Assembly (NCBI RefSeq): GCF_900116615.1
Contig: NZ_FPBF01000011.1
Span: 33,698 to 97,697, forward strand
From: Algoriphagus locisalis
GTDB taxonomy: Bacteria > Bacteroidota > Bacteroidia > Cytophagales > Cyclobacteriaceae
Length of the DNA stretch: 64,000 nucleotides
Direction: 5' to 3'
The notes below the pieces were generated by a model, which saw only the letters and a program-made list of their open reading frames with translations, was not told the DNA's origin and did no database searches. Below are positions 24,202-33,277 of this stretch, piece by piece (the stretch's first letter is position 1; each line of letters begins with the position of its first letter). A program made the position numbers and the translations under genes.

Positions 24202-27200
24202 CTAGAAGGAATAACTTACCTGAGAACCAACCTCTGGATCGAGTTCTACATTTGCAAATACGCCGATCTCCTGTTGAAGATCTTCCACGTGGCTAATGAT
24301 TCCAACGATCCGATTTTCGTGGCGAAGTGATTTGAGCGTTTCAAAAACCACCCGTAGTGCATTTTTATCCAATGCTCCGAAACCTTCATCCATGAAGAAA
24401 AAGCTTTGATCTGCTTGATTGAGTGCTTTTACTTTCTCTGCCAAAGCCAATGCTAAACACAGCGAAGCTTGGAAAGTCTGACCTCCTGAAAGCGTTTTAA
24501 GCAAGCGCTTTTTTCCTCCGTTTAAGTAGTCAATAACCCAGAATGTATTGTTGTCGTCAATTTCAAGACTAAGGCGATTTTTGCAGAGTTTCATAAAGCG
24601 GACATTCGCCGTATTACAAAGCTCTTTCAGGTAAATCGAGCTCACAAACTTCACGAAGCCACTGCCTCTGAACAGGTTGTCCAGCTCCTTGAGGTAACTT
24701 TCCCGGGTTTCCAGCTTGGCATATTCCTTTTGGAAAACCTCTTTTTCTGCAATCTTGGCTATGCTTTCTTCTATTTCCTTTTCAAGTAAAAGCGTTTGTT
24801 TTTGGAGTGAGTCCGCATTAATCTTCAATTGCTGAAGGGAAGTCGAAAGCTCCTGAAAGTCCGCTTCCTGAAAGTTTGAAACTCCCTGTTCCGCTTCTAG
24901 CTCTTGAATTCTGTTTTCTGCAATAGCCACTTTCTGATCAAATTGTGAAATCTCCAAAGCTACTTTTTCTGCATCCAACGAATGCTGAAACAAGCGGATT
25001 AACGCAGCTTCTTCGGTAAAACCATGGGTGATTTTCAAGGTTTCAAATTTTGTCGTAAGCTTTTCGAGTCTGGTTGAACTTTGATCTCTCAGCTTTTTGA
25101 ATTGATCCAGATCTGCCAAGTTCTTGTCCGACACACTACGTTTTTCACGAAGATGTTTTTGTTTTCCTTCGAGCGATTGAAGCGCCTCCTCAATGTCTTT
25201 TTCCACCTTGTCAATAGCGGCTTGTATCTGCGAGGATTCTTTGGTAAAAAACTGCTTGCAGAAAGCCATATCACGGATTTCTTCCTTCTTGGAAGAAATA
25301 TTTGAAAGCACTGATTGAAGTTTTAGCTGTGCCTGTTGCAGTTCTTTTTCTGATTGATCGATCAAAATCCGCTCAGCATCCCAGTTTTTGCGAAGCGTTT
25401 TCACTTCTTGGATGATTTTTTCCCGGCTTTGGGAACTGTGTTCTATGGCCTGGATTTTCGTCAATAATTCAGCATGTGAACCAATTCCTTCTTTGGCAAG
25501 AGTGGTTTTAATAGAACTGAGGTTTTCCCGCAATTGCTGTAAGTCCTTCTTTTTCGCAGCGCTGTTTTTTTGATGATTTTCGAGATGAAAGCGCAATTCA
25601 CTTTGTGTGGATTTGGAAGTTTGTATTTGCTCAAGAAGTAGCTTAGCACTCTGTATTTGCTGGGTTATTTCCCCTAAATCTACAGCTCCATCACCTTCAA
25701 GCGGATTTGGATGATCCAAAGCGCCGCAAAGCGGGCATGGCTCACCCTGATGCAATAAGTGAACATGGGCAGCAAGACCTTGTTTTTGTATCACCCCATC
25801 CCGTTGTTTCTCCAGTTCCTGAATGGCGGATTTCTGGCTCACTTCCCAGCTTTCCAGAGAGCCCAGATTAGCAGGAATTTTGTTTTTCAGGGTTTCAATT
25901 TTTCCCGTGATTTCCTTTACTTCTTTTGCAATTTCGGTCTCTTCAGCTTGAAGCTTATCCAATTGATTTTCCAGGTTTTTCCAATCTTTTGCCGAGCTAA
26001 TCAAATTAGCTAACACAGCGCTATCCGTAGTGCTGATCTTTTCTGCATCTGTTTCTAGTTCAGTGATTTTTGTTTCTAGTGTCTTTTGAGTTTGTTTTTT
26101 TCTTTCTATGGTTGGCTGTAACTCCTGCAGCTTATCATTTGCCATTACCCGCTGAGTTTCTAGGTTTTGGATTTCTATGACTTTTTTCAAATCACGGATT
26201 TTTGCCTCCCGCTGCGGTCGTTCCTGATTTTTCTTTTTGAGCTCTTCCTCTTCATTTTCTAGGTCAGCTACTTCTTTGGCAAACTCAAGCTTGAAGCGCT
26301 CACAATCGATCACACTGACTTTAAATTTCTCCAAATCTGCGCTCGTATCCCGGATCTGCTCCCATATTGGACGCAAGTAGGTTTTTGCTTTGATAAATTC
26401 GGAGTGAAGCTGCCGCTGTTTTTCGATTTCGGGGCGCTGTAAATTCAGACTTTCTTTCTCTGTTTTGAATTTCAGCAATTGCTGATTTTTAGCTCGCAGA
26501 TTTTCTTGTATGCGGACTTCGGATTCAGCATTTTTTAGTTTTTGCGAAGCTTCCGTGGCCTGCTTTTTCAATTCCTTAAACTGACTTTGCTTTTCAGTCA
26601 ACAGTTGCTCAGAAAACTCTTCTAAACCCTGCAATTGCGTTTCCAGACGGATTTTTTGCTCTTTTACTGTTTTGAGAAGAGTTCCTGTTTTGAATGAAAG
26701 ATCAAATCGTTCCAGACCAAAAAGCTCCTTCATCATCTTCGCCTGGTCCAGTGGCTTTTGATCGATAAATTCTCGGAATTTTCCCTGCGGAATGATCACA
26801 GTCTGCTTGAAATGCTCTTTTTTCATGCCGACGATCTCTTCGGCTCTAGCAGTAATTGGCTCCCAGTTGCCATCTACCTTTTCATAAAACGTATGCTCCG
26901 CGGGCTTGATGTCATCAAAATTCTTTGAGTTTCTCTTTGCAGAATAACGCGCCAGGTAGGTCTTTGCGTTATTCCTGCCTGAGCTGAACTCAAAATTCAA
27001 AAGCAGTAAATCACTCTGCAGATTGACCATGCTGTTCTTTTCACCACGATCAGAAAGGCGCTCGGTGCTTCCATAGAGTGCCAAAAGAATTGCTTCCAAA
27101 ATGGAAGATTTTCCGCTGCCCACCGCACCAAAAATCCCAAATAATCCGGCTGCTGTAAGCTTGTCAAATTCTATCGTCTGCTTCTCTTTGTAGGAATATA

Positions 27201-27231
27201 ATCCCTGAATGTCAAGTCTAATAGGAATCAT
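24202..27231 (-). CDS. sbcC: exonuclease subunit SbcC
   Basis: SMC-like ATPase subunit of the SbcCD nuclease, which cleaves DNA hairpins and protein-blocked ends. 1009 residues. Walker A GAVGSGKSS is at residues 35-43. Two long coiled-coil arms flank a zinc hook CPLC near residue 499. The C-terminal signature LSGGQTFQASLCLALALAEKV and Walker B FFFMDEGFGALD follow. The start ATG overlaps the sbcD stop as ATGA. No terminator is seen at its 3' end; instead a palindromic array lies 7 bases beyond. SbcCD attacks palindromes, which makes this neighbour curious but not evidently functional. Confidence 0.96.
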   Translation of the reverse strand: MIPIRLDIQGLYSYKEKQTIEFDKLTAAGLFGIFGAVGSGKSSILEAILLALYGSTERLSDRGEKNSMVNLQSDLLLLNFEFSSGRNNAKTYLARYSAKRNSKNFDDIKPAEHTFYEKVDGNWEPITARAEEIVGMKKEHFKQTVIIPQGKFREFIDQKPLDQAKMMKELFGLERFDLSFKTGTLLKTVKEQKIRLETQLQGLEEFSEQLLTEKQSQFKELKKQATEASQKLKNAESEVRIQENLRAKNQQLLKFKTEKESLNLQRPEIEKQRQLHSEFIKAKTYLRPIWEQIRDTSADLEKFKVSVIDCERFKLEFAKEVADLENEEEELKKKNQERPQREAKIRDLKKVIEIQNLETQRVMANDKLQELQPTIERKKQTQKTLETKITELETDAEKISTTDSAVLANLISSAKDWKNLENQLDKLQAEETEIAKEVKEITGKIETLKNKIPANLGSLESWEVSQKSAIQELEKQRDGVIQKQGLAAHVHLLHQGEPCPLCGALDHPNPLEGDGAVDLGEITQQIQSAKLLLEQIQTSKSTQSELRFHLENHQKNSAAKKKDLQQLRENLSSIKTTLAKEGIGSHAELLTKIQAIEHSSQSREKIIQEVKTLRKNWDAERILIDQSEKELQQAQLKLQSVLSNISSKKEEIRDMAFCKQFFTKESSQIQAAIDKVEKDIEEALQSLEGKQKHLREKRSVSDKNLADLDQFKKLRDQSSTRLEKLTTKFETLKITHGFTEEAALIRLFQHSLDAEKVALEISQFDQKVAIAENRIQELEAEQGVSNFQEADFQELSTSLQQLKINADSLQKQTLLLEKEIEESIAKIAEKEVFQKEYAKLETRESYLKELDNLFRGSGFVKFVSSIYLKELCNTANVRFMKLCKNRLSLEIDDNNTFWVIDYLNGGKKRLLKTLSGGQTFQASLCLALALAEKVKALNQADQSFFFMDEGFGALDKNALRVVFETLKSLRHENRIVGIISHVEDLQQEIGVFANVELDPEVGSQVSYSF

Positions 27232-28457
27232 GCTTCGTCGTTTTGGCTGATTACTTCTTTGAAAATTGTGAGCAATTCTTCGTTTGGCTCCTGGCCCTTG
27301 TCGCTTTCGTAGAAAAGTTTAAACAGGCTTTCCATGTCTTTTCCTAAGTCTTCTACTTGCAAACTGGTGTTTTCCCGGCCCTGTGGATTTTTGATCTGAG
27401 GAATCAAATTCACGATGCCATCGTGGGCTTTCATGATTGCTTTGCGGGTAGCCGCTTCTATGGAACTTTCCGTGATGTAAGTCAATTCCACAAAGCAGTA
27501 GGGGTTTGCTTCTAACCATTCCAAGGTGTCTGGTAGCTTATCGAAGGTTTTGCGATAAAGCGGTCTTCCTTCTTTTAACCCGACTGGTGTATAGGTGACA
27601 GATTTTCCTGGTTCGGCTTCTATGGTCACCACTTGCTTTTGCTGGTCTGCTTCGCTGAAAGAGTACGCGAGAGGCGAGCTGGAATAGACTACCGGACAGT
27701 GCTCGTGCCCTACCGCATGGTAGCGATGTAAATGACCTAAAGCTGCATATTGGATTTGAGAAGGGATGTTTCTGGTGAAAAGAGCCTGCGTTCCACCCAC
27801 ATGAAGGATCGGTCGCTCTGATTCCGGTTCTGCTTCGGGTTTTTCCCCTTCCTTCATAAAGAAAAAATGTCCTACGAAAAGATTTACACCATTCTCATCG
27901 CAGTATTGATCGGCTATTTCGCACCACTTAGATCCCATCAGATTGCGGAATTCCTCCTCGCGATCTACTTCGCCCAGGTAAGTTTTCATGGAAACCTCAT
28001 TTGCATAAGGAGCTAAAATGATTCGAATTGGAAAATCAACTTCAGGTAGTTTCATCTCCACAAAACCGGTAGCAGATTTTGTAATTTCTATTCCATTATC
28101 AAGCTTTCCAGTTGGGATAACGGTGTCGTATTTTCCATAAAAGAATATGCCCATTTCGCGAGCCAGTGGATCCGGAGCTTCGACAAACTGAGTGCTGTCA
28201 TGATTTCCGGAGATAGCGATAATCGGCCGTTTGCCTCCTTTGGAGAGTCTGCGAAGGGATTTGTAAAGTAATTCTACAGCTTCGTGACTGGGATTGAAAG
28301 TGTCGAAAATATCGCCCGCTAATAGAACCAGATCCACTTCTTCTCTATCTGCGATCTGCTGGATTTCTTCCAGAACCAGCTTTTGCTCTTCTAGTCTGGA
28401 GAATTCTTGTAACCTTTTGCCCAAATGCCAATCTGCAGTGTGGAGGATTTTGATCAT
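27228..28457 (-). CDS. sbcD: exonuclease subunit SbcD
   Basis: Mn-dependent nuclease subunit of SbcCD with the calcineurin-like phosphoesterase fold. 409 residues. Metal motifs in order are DWHLGKR (residues 9-15), LLAGDIFDTF near 46, ISGNHDST near 84, GHFFFMKEGE near 196, and GHLHRYHAVGHEH near 239. First gene of the sbcDC operon with a four-base ATGA overlap. It is divergent from rlpA. A CATTTG-ATA-CAAATG palindrome (28515-28529) lies in the gap, but no consensus promoter is visible. Confidence 0.96.
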   Translation of the reverse strand: MIKILHTADWHLGKRLQEFSRLEEQKLVLEEIQQIADREEVDLVLLAGDIFDTFNPSHEAVELLYKSLRRLSKGGKRPIIAISGNHDSTQFVEAPDPLAREMGIFFYGKYDTVIPTGKLDNGIEITKSATGFVEMKLPEVDFPIRIILAPYANEVSMKTYLGEVDREEEFRNLMGSKWCEIADQYCDENGVNLFVGHFFFMKEGEKPEAEPESERPILHVGGTQALFTRNIPSQIQYAALGHLHRYHAVGHEHCPVVYSSSPLAYSFSEADQQKQVVTIEAEPGKSVTYTPVGLKEGRPLYRKTFDKLPDTLEWLEANPYCFVELTYITESSIEAATRKAIMKAHDGIVNLIPQIKNPQGRENTSLQVEDLGKDMESLFKLFYESDKGQEPNEELLTIFKEVISQNDEA

Positions 28458-28580
28458 AAGTCTTGAAAAATGAATGAAAAACTAAATTACTTCCATGAAT
28501 GAGTTACTGCAAGCCATTTGATACAAATGACATTAATTGGCATCTTTATTGGAAATGGCAGGCGATAATTCAGGTTACGT

Positions 28581-29075
28581 ATGTGGAATTGGCTTCTTAT
28601 TTTAGTGGCATCTCTTATGTCAGAGCAGACTCAGCCTGAATTGCCTCCTGATGCACTGCTTATCCAAGAGGGCACGGCTAGTTATTATGGTCGTAGATTC
28701 CATTTAAGAAAGACTTCCAACGGGGAGATTTTTCATATGGACAGTTTAACCGCTGCACATAAAACTTTGCCTTTTAATACTCTTGTGAAAGTGACTAGAG
28801 AAGATACGGGTGAACATGTCTGGGTCAGAATCAACGATAGACTTCCCAAAACTTCCAGACGTATTATTGACTTGTCGCGTGCTGCGGGTACTCAATTAGG
28901 ACTTCTTCACGACGGAATTACCAAAGTGCGACTTGAAGTGGAGTCTATCGAAGAGATCGATAGACTTATTGAATATTATGGAGATAATCCGCCAACAACC
29001 CTGAGACTACGGCCTGTGGATCTTGCTATTAGCGTACCTTCTAAGGAAATAAATACCAATCTGCCGGATTTTTAG
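28581..29075 (+). CDS. RlpA-like septal ring lytic transglycosylase family protein
   Basis: 164 residues with a short N-terminal hydrophobic segment (MWNWLLILVASLMSEQ) and one double-psi beta-barrel domain (about residues 28-115). RlpA signatures are GTASYYGRRFHLRKTSNGEIF, LTAAHKTLPFNTLVKVTR and VRINDRLPKTSRRIIDLSRAAGTQLG, including the catalytic-type His (AHKTLP) and Asp (NDR). There is no SPOR domain, so it is a short version that may cleave or only bind glycan. It stands alone between sbcDC and the RND operon. Confidence 0.88.
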   Translation: MWNWLLILVASLMSEQTQPELPPDALLIQEGTASYYGRRFHLRKTSNGEIFHMDSLTAAHKTLPFNTLVKVTREDTGEHVWVRINDRLPKTSRRIIDLSRAAGTQLGLLHDGITKVRLEVESIEEIDRLIEYYGDNPPTTLRLRPVDLAISVPSKEINTNLPDF

Positions 29076-29157
29076 AATCATTAACATCCTTTTTGCAATA
29101 AAAATTTTGACATTGAAGAATTACTTAGTTTCTTAACAGATGAAACTACTTATTTCA

Positions 29158-30228
29158 ATGAAAAACTCTACTCTCTTACTTTTCGGTTTTTTAATTGCCC
29201 TGTTTTCTGCTTGTGAAGAAGATAAGGAAAAGGTCGAAGAAGCTCCCTCAGAATCCTTTCGAAACGAAGTTGCTGCCACAGAAGTGAATATCGCTACGGC
29301 AGAGCGCAAAAGCTTCGATTATCTAATCAATGCCACAGGCAAACTGGAGGCTGGTGCTGAAGTGCTGGCCGTGATAGAACAGGCAGGCTATCTTCTCGAA
29401 GTTAATGTCCGAGAAGGGCAGTACGTCAAGAAAGGTGACGTGATTGCGACACTGGATCCTACGGAGGCGGAATTCCGTCTCGAAAAAGCTAAGATCTCCC
29501 TGCGAAATGCCAATGCAGAATACGAGTCCATGAAAATGGGTTTTGAAGCTTTGTTTGCCTCAGACAACTCTGATCAAAAAGCAGTTGTTGATGAGCAACT
29601 CCGAGCTAAATCTGGTGTTTTCATGAGTGAGGTGGAGCTCAGAGAAGCTCAGATGGCTTTTGACCGTAGTGTGGTGAAGGCACCCATCTCAGGTCAAGTG
29701 GCTGACCTAAAATATAAAGCTGGAAGTTTGGTTGGGGCGAGTACAGAGCTTTGCCAGATTTTGGGCACCAATGAATTTATCCTAAAAGTAAAAGTGCTAG
29801 AGTCTGACATCAGTTTGATCTCCATCAATCAGAAAGCAGAGGTTTACCCTATTTCAAATACCCAAACAGCATTGACTGGAAGGGTGACTGGAATCAACCC
29901 TAAAGTAGATGAAAGTGGTCTGGTTCAGGTTTCCATCACTTTGGCAGCCAACAAGAGTTTATTACCGGGAATGAATGCAAGAGCGATTATCCGCGCTCCT
30001 CAAAACAACAGTTTAGTAGTTCCAAAAGATGCCTTGGTTTACCGGTCAGGCAGGGCTGTGGTATTTACTATTGAGAATAAGGAATCCAAATGGAACTACG
30101 TGGAAGTGGGCAAGGATAACGGGGAGGAAGTAGAGATTCTCGAAGGGATAGAGGAAAATAGTACCGTCATCACTTCCAACAACCTACAACTTGCACATCA
30201 AGCGCCGGTTCAAATCGTAACAGAATAA
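29158..30228 (+). CDS. RND efflux periplasmic adaptor (membrane fusion) lipoprotein
   Basis: 356 residues. The lipoprotein signal MKNSTLLLFGFLIALFSAC ends in lipobox FSAC. A biotinyl-lipoyl-like hairpin follows (VLAVIEQAGYLLEVNVREGQYVKKGDVIATLDP), then an alpha-hairpin, the second half-lipoyl VVKAPISGQVADLKYKAGSLV, a beta-barrel, and the membrane-proximal domain VPKDALVYRSGRAVVFTIEN. ATG 29140 is an alternative start that would add six residues. It joins the inner-membrane permeases to an outer-membrane channel. First gene of the operon; the permease follows after 3 bases. Confidence 0.92.
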   Translation: MKNSTLLLFGFLIALFSACEEDKEKVEEAPSESFRNEVAATEVNIATAERKSFDYLINATGKLEAGAEVLAVIEQAGYLLEVNVREGQYVKKGDVIATLDPTEAEFRLEKAKISLRNANAEYESMKMGFEALFASDNSDQKAVVDEQLRAKSGVFMSEVELREAQMAFDRSVVKAPISGQVADLKYKAGSLVGASTELCQILGTNEFILKVKVLESDISLISINQKAEVYPISNTQTALTGRVTGINPKVDESGLVQVSITLAANKSLLPGMNARAIIRAPQNNSLVVPKDALVYRSGRAVVFTIENKESKWNYVEVGKDNGEEVEILEGIEENSTVITSNNLQLAHQAPVQIVTE

Positions 30229-30231
30229 GCC

Positions 30232-33200
30232 ATGGTTAGATTTTTACTGGCCCGGCCGATCGCAGTATTTATGACTTTTATGGCGTTGATGGTTTTTGCC
30301 TTCATCGTCTTACGAACGCTACCTATTTCTCTTTTGCCACCGATCGACGTACCTCAGATCGTGGTGAAAGTAAATTATCCGAATGCCTCTCCAGAGGCTA
30401 TCGAGCAAAATGTGCTGAATCCTATTCGTGAGGGATTGATTACGTTGAATGGTTTGGAAGAAATGGATTCCAAAGCAGGTTCGGAAGTAGGGACTATCCG
30501 CTTGACGTTTGATTACAATACCAAAATGGAGTTGGCGTATATTGATGTCAATGAGAAAATCGATAGACTTACTAATGGCCTTCCGGATGATCTAGGTCGT
30601 CCAGAAGTTATTCGGATCAATACATCCGACATTCCTGTAGCGAGAGTACAAGTAATCCCAAAAGAAGGTGCTGATGAAGTGGAGGTCAGTCTTTTGACGG
30701 AAAATGTCCTTAAGAAAAGAATCGAGCAGTTGCCGGGAGTTTCATTGGTAGATATCAATGGCAAAAAGGATAGAATAATCACCGTCAAGCCAAATGAAGA
30801 GGCGCTATCTGCACTTGGAATGACCCAACAAAATGTGATTTCGGCAATTCAATCAGGTAATAGCGAACTTCCTGGAATCTCTGTGAAAGATGGCCAATTC
30901 AGGTATTACCTCCGTTTAGCCACTCGGGTAGATACCCCAAAAGATATAGAAACCTTGCCTGTGGCAGCTTCTTCGGGAGTGATTATTCCATTGGGAAAAC
31001 TGGCTGAGGTGACTTATGAAACGCAGGAAACGCTCGGTTATCATCTTTTCGGCACAGAAGAAGGTCTGGTGATTACCGTTCACAAGCAGGCCTCCGCCAA
31101 AATGAATGAGTTGATTCCTGAACTGAAGAAATCACTTGAATTATTCAAGGAGGATTACGAGTTGGTAGAATTTGAACTGACGCAAGATCAGTCCAACCTC
31201 CTCAATGCGGCAATCTCCAATTTGGAGACCTCCTTGCTTTTTGGGGGAGTTTTCGCTTTTGCGGTGCTTTTCCTCTTTATGAAAGATTACAGACTTCCAC
31301 TGATTATTGGTGTGAGTTTACCTTCTTCCTTATTGATCTCCTTTTTGATCTTCTATTTTACAGATCTATCGATCAATATCATTTCACTTTCAGGCTTGGC
31401 GCTCGGGATAGGGATGTTGATTGATAATGCGATCATTGTTTTGGATAATATTACCAGAAAGCGGGAGAGTGGCTTGCCACTTTTCGAAGCATGCGTAGAA
31501 GGAGTAGATGAGGTGATGGGTGCCCTAGTCAGTTCTGTATTGACGACCTTGGCGGTATTTGTTCCCCTGGTCTTTTTGAGTGGTATTTCCGGAGCCTTAT
31601 TCTTTGATCAAGCCGTGGCTGTGACGGCTATTTTATCGGTATCCTTGGCGGTGGCGTTTATACTTTTGCCTATGCTTTATTTCTTGATGTTTTCGCGAAG
31701 CAAAAAAGCCTACGACGATGGGGAAGGGAAGTTTTTCAGCAAGGTGCTCGGCTTGTACGAAATAGGCTATCGCAAAATCACCGGAAATAGGAAAGTGGCT
31801 ATGCTGGTGTTTTTATTATTGATCCCATTAGGATTGGGCGTTAGCCAATTGTTAGAAACTACGGGCTTACCAGAGATTGAAAAGCTGGATGCCACACTTG
31901 ATGTGGACTGGAGTGAGCCTATTTCTGCCTCCGAAAATAGAGATCGGGTATTGACTCTGCTGAAAAGTGTGGAAGGTAGATATGATCAGGCTGAAGCCGA
32001 TATTGGGGTGAAGCAATTTTTGCTTTTTGATGGGGAGAATTCAATACAGCAGTCCTTACTCTATTTCCTTTTTCCAACAGTAGAAGAAAAGGAAGCAGCA
32101 ATTAAGGAATTGGGAGAGAATCTTAAAAAGAACTATCCGGAAGCCTCTTATACCCTTGGCGATGCTCCGAATGCGTTTGATCAGTTATTCAATTCTAACA
32201 TGCCGTTTTACGAAGTAAGATGGAAAGATCTGGCTTCAAAAGAGCCAGTGCCAGAGGAAAAGATGGATCCTTGGCTTAGCCAGTTTCCTGTTCAGGAATG
32301 GGAGCGTGGTCCTGGCTTGCTGAAGGAAGCCTCCGTGGTTTTCACACTTCGTGCAGATAAAATGGCCACGTATCAAGTGCCTGTAGATGCAATTCAAAAC
32401 CAGATTTCTAGGCTTTTTGGCACCTATACTATCACTGATATCAGGAGGTTTGGTGAGATTACACCGATTCGATTGAAGGAGCCAAATGCACGATTTGAAA
32501 ATATCCTTAGAAATACGCGCGTGACAGTTTCGGATACTACTTCCTACATCCTAGGTGAGTTTGTGGAGTATAGCTATGAGGATCATTATAAATACGTGAC
32601 TGCAGACAAAGGTGGAATCTATCAATCCCTCCATGTAAGTGCTGAGAATCCTGATGCATACGCCAGTGATTACTTCCGCTGGGGACAGGATAAAAATCTA
32701 GGAGTGACTATGGTGGGTCAGTATTTCAAAGACAAGGAAAATGTGCGTCAACTCATCGGAATATTGTTGATCTCAGTTTTGCTGCTGTACTTTATTCTGG
32801 CAGCGCAATTTGAAAGCTTTATTCAGCCATTGATAGTTGTCTTCACACTTCCCCTAGGAATTGGTGGAGCATTCTTGGTATTATTCCTTTTTGGAGCATC
32901 GCTGAATGTTATGTCAGCCATTGGCTTGGTAGTGATGTTGGGTATCATGGTGAATGATGCGATTCTGAAGATCGATACGATTAATCGCCTTCGCTCTACT
33001 TATGTGGAGTCGGATTCTATTTCTGCAGCAGAGGCGCTTGAGATGGCCCTACACAAAGCTGGACAGATTCGTCTCAAGCCTATTTTGATGACTTCTATCA
33101 CGACCATCCTGGCACTGATTCCTATTGTGTTCAGTAGTGGGCTGGGAGCTGATCTTCAGCGTCCTTTGGTTTATGCGGTGATTGGGGGATTGACTATAGG

Positions 33201-33276
33201 TACATTGACAGCCTTATACTTTGTGCCTTTGGCGTACTGGTTTACAGTTTCTAAAAAATCACTGAAAACGACCTAA
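30232..33276 (+). CDS. RND efflux permease subunit 1
   Basis: 1014-residue AcrB/HAE-type proton-driven transporter. It has N-terminal TM1 (ARPIAVFMTFMALMVFAFIVL), two large periplasmic loops and about 12 membrane helices. Helix 4 carries the proton-relay Asp in GMLIDNAIIVLDNI. The TM10 segment LGIMVNDAILKIDTINRL and TM11-12 segments end the protein. One base separates it from the second permease gene, so the two subunits are probably made together and may form a mixed trimer, as MdtB and MdtC do in E. coli. Substrate cannot be read from sequence. Confidence 0.93.
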   Translation: MVRFLLARPIAVFMTFMALMVFAFIVLRTLPISLLPPIDVPQIVVKVNYPNASPEAIEQNVLNPIREGLITLNGLEEMDSKAGSEVGTIRLTFDYNTKMELAYIDVNEKIDRLTNGLPDDLGRPEVIRINTSDIPVARVQVIPKEGADEVEVSLLTENVLKKRIEQLPGVSLVDINGKKDRIITVKPNEEALSALGMTQQNVISAIQSGNSELPGISVKDGQFRYYLRLATRVDTPKDIETLPVAASSGVIIPLGKLAEVTYETQETLGYHLFGTEEGLVITVHKQASAKMNELIPELKKSLELFKEDYELVEFELTQDQSNLLNAAISNLETSLLFGGVFAFAVLFLFMKDYRLPLIIGVSLPSSLLISFLIFYFTDLSINIISLSGLALGIGMLIDNAIIVLDNITRKRESGLPLFEACVEGVDEVMGALVSSVLTTLAVFVPLVFLSGISGALFFDQAVAVTAILSVSLAVAFILLPMLYFLMFSRSKKAYDDGEGKFFSKVLGLYEIGYRKITGNRKVAMLVFLLLIPLGLGVSQLLETTGLPEIEKLDATLDVDWSEPISASENRDRVLTLLKSVEGRYDQAEADIGVKQFLLFDGENSIQQSLLYFLFPTVEEKEAAIKELGENLKKNYPEASYTLGDAPNAFDQLFNSNMPFYEVRWKDLASKEPVPEEKMDPWLSQFPVQEWERGPGLLKEASVVFTLRADKMATYQVPVDAIQNQISRLFGTYTITDIRRFGEITPIRLKEPNARFENILRNTRVTVSDTTSYILGEFVEYSYEDHYKYVTADKGGIYQSLHVSAENPDAYASDYFRWGQDKNLGVTMVGQYFKDKENVRQLIGILLISVLLLYFILAAQFESFIQPLIVVFTLPLGIGGAFLVLFLFGASLNVMSAIGLVVMLGIMVNDAILKIDTINRLRSTYVESDSISAAEALEMALHKAGQIRLKPILMTSITTILALIPIVFSSGLGADLQRPLVYAVIGGLTIGTLTALYFVPLAYWFTVSKKSLKTT

Positions 33277-33277
33277 T

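Noticed and set aside
28515..28529. CATTTG-ATA-CAAATG palindrome between sbcD and rlpA as operator
   Set aside because: Short, single and AT-rich; no second copy or regulator nearby to support a function.
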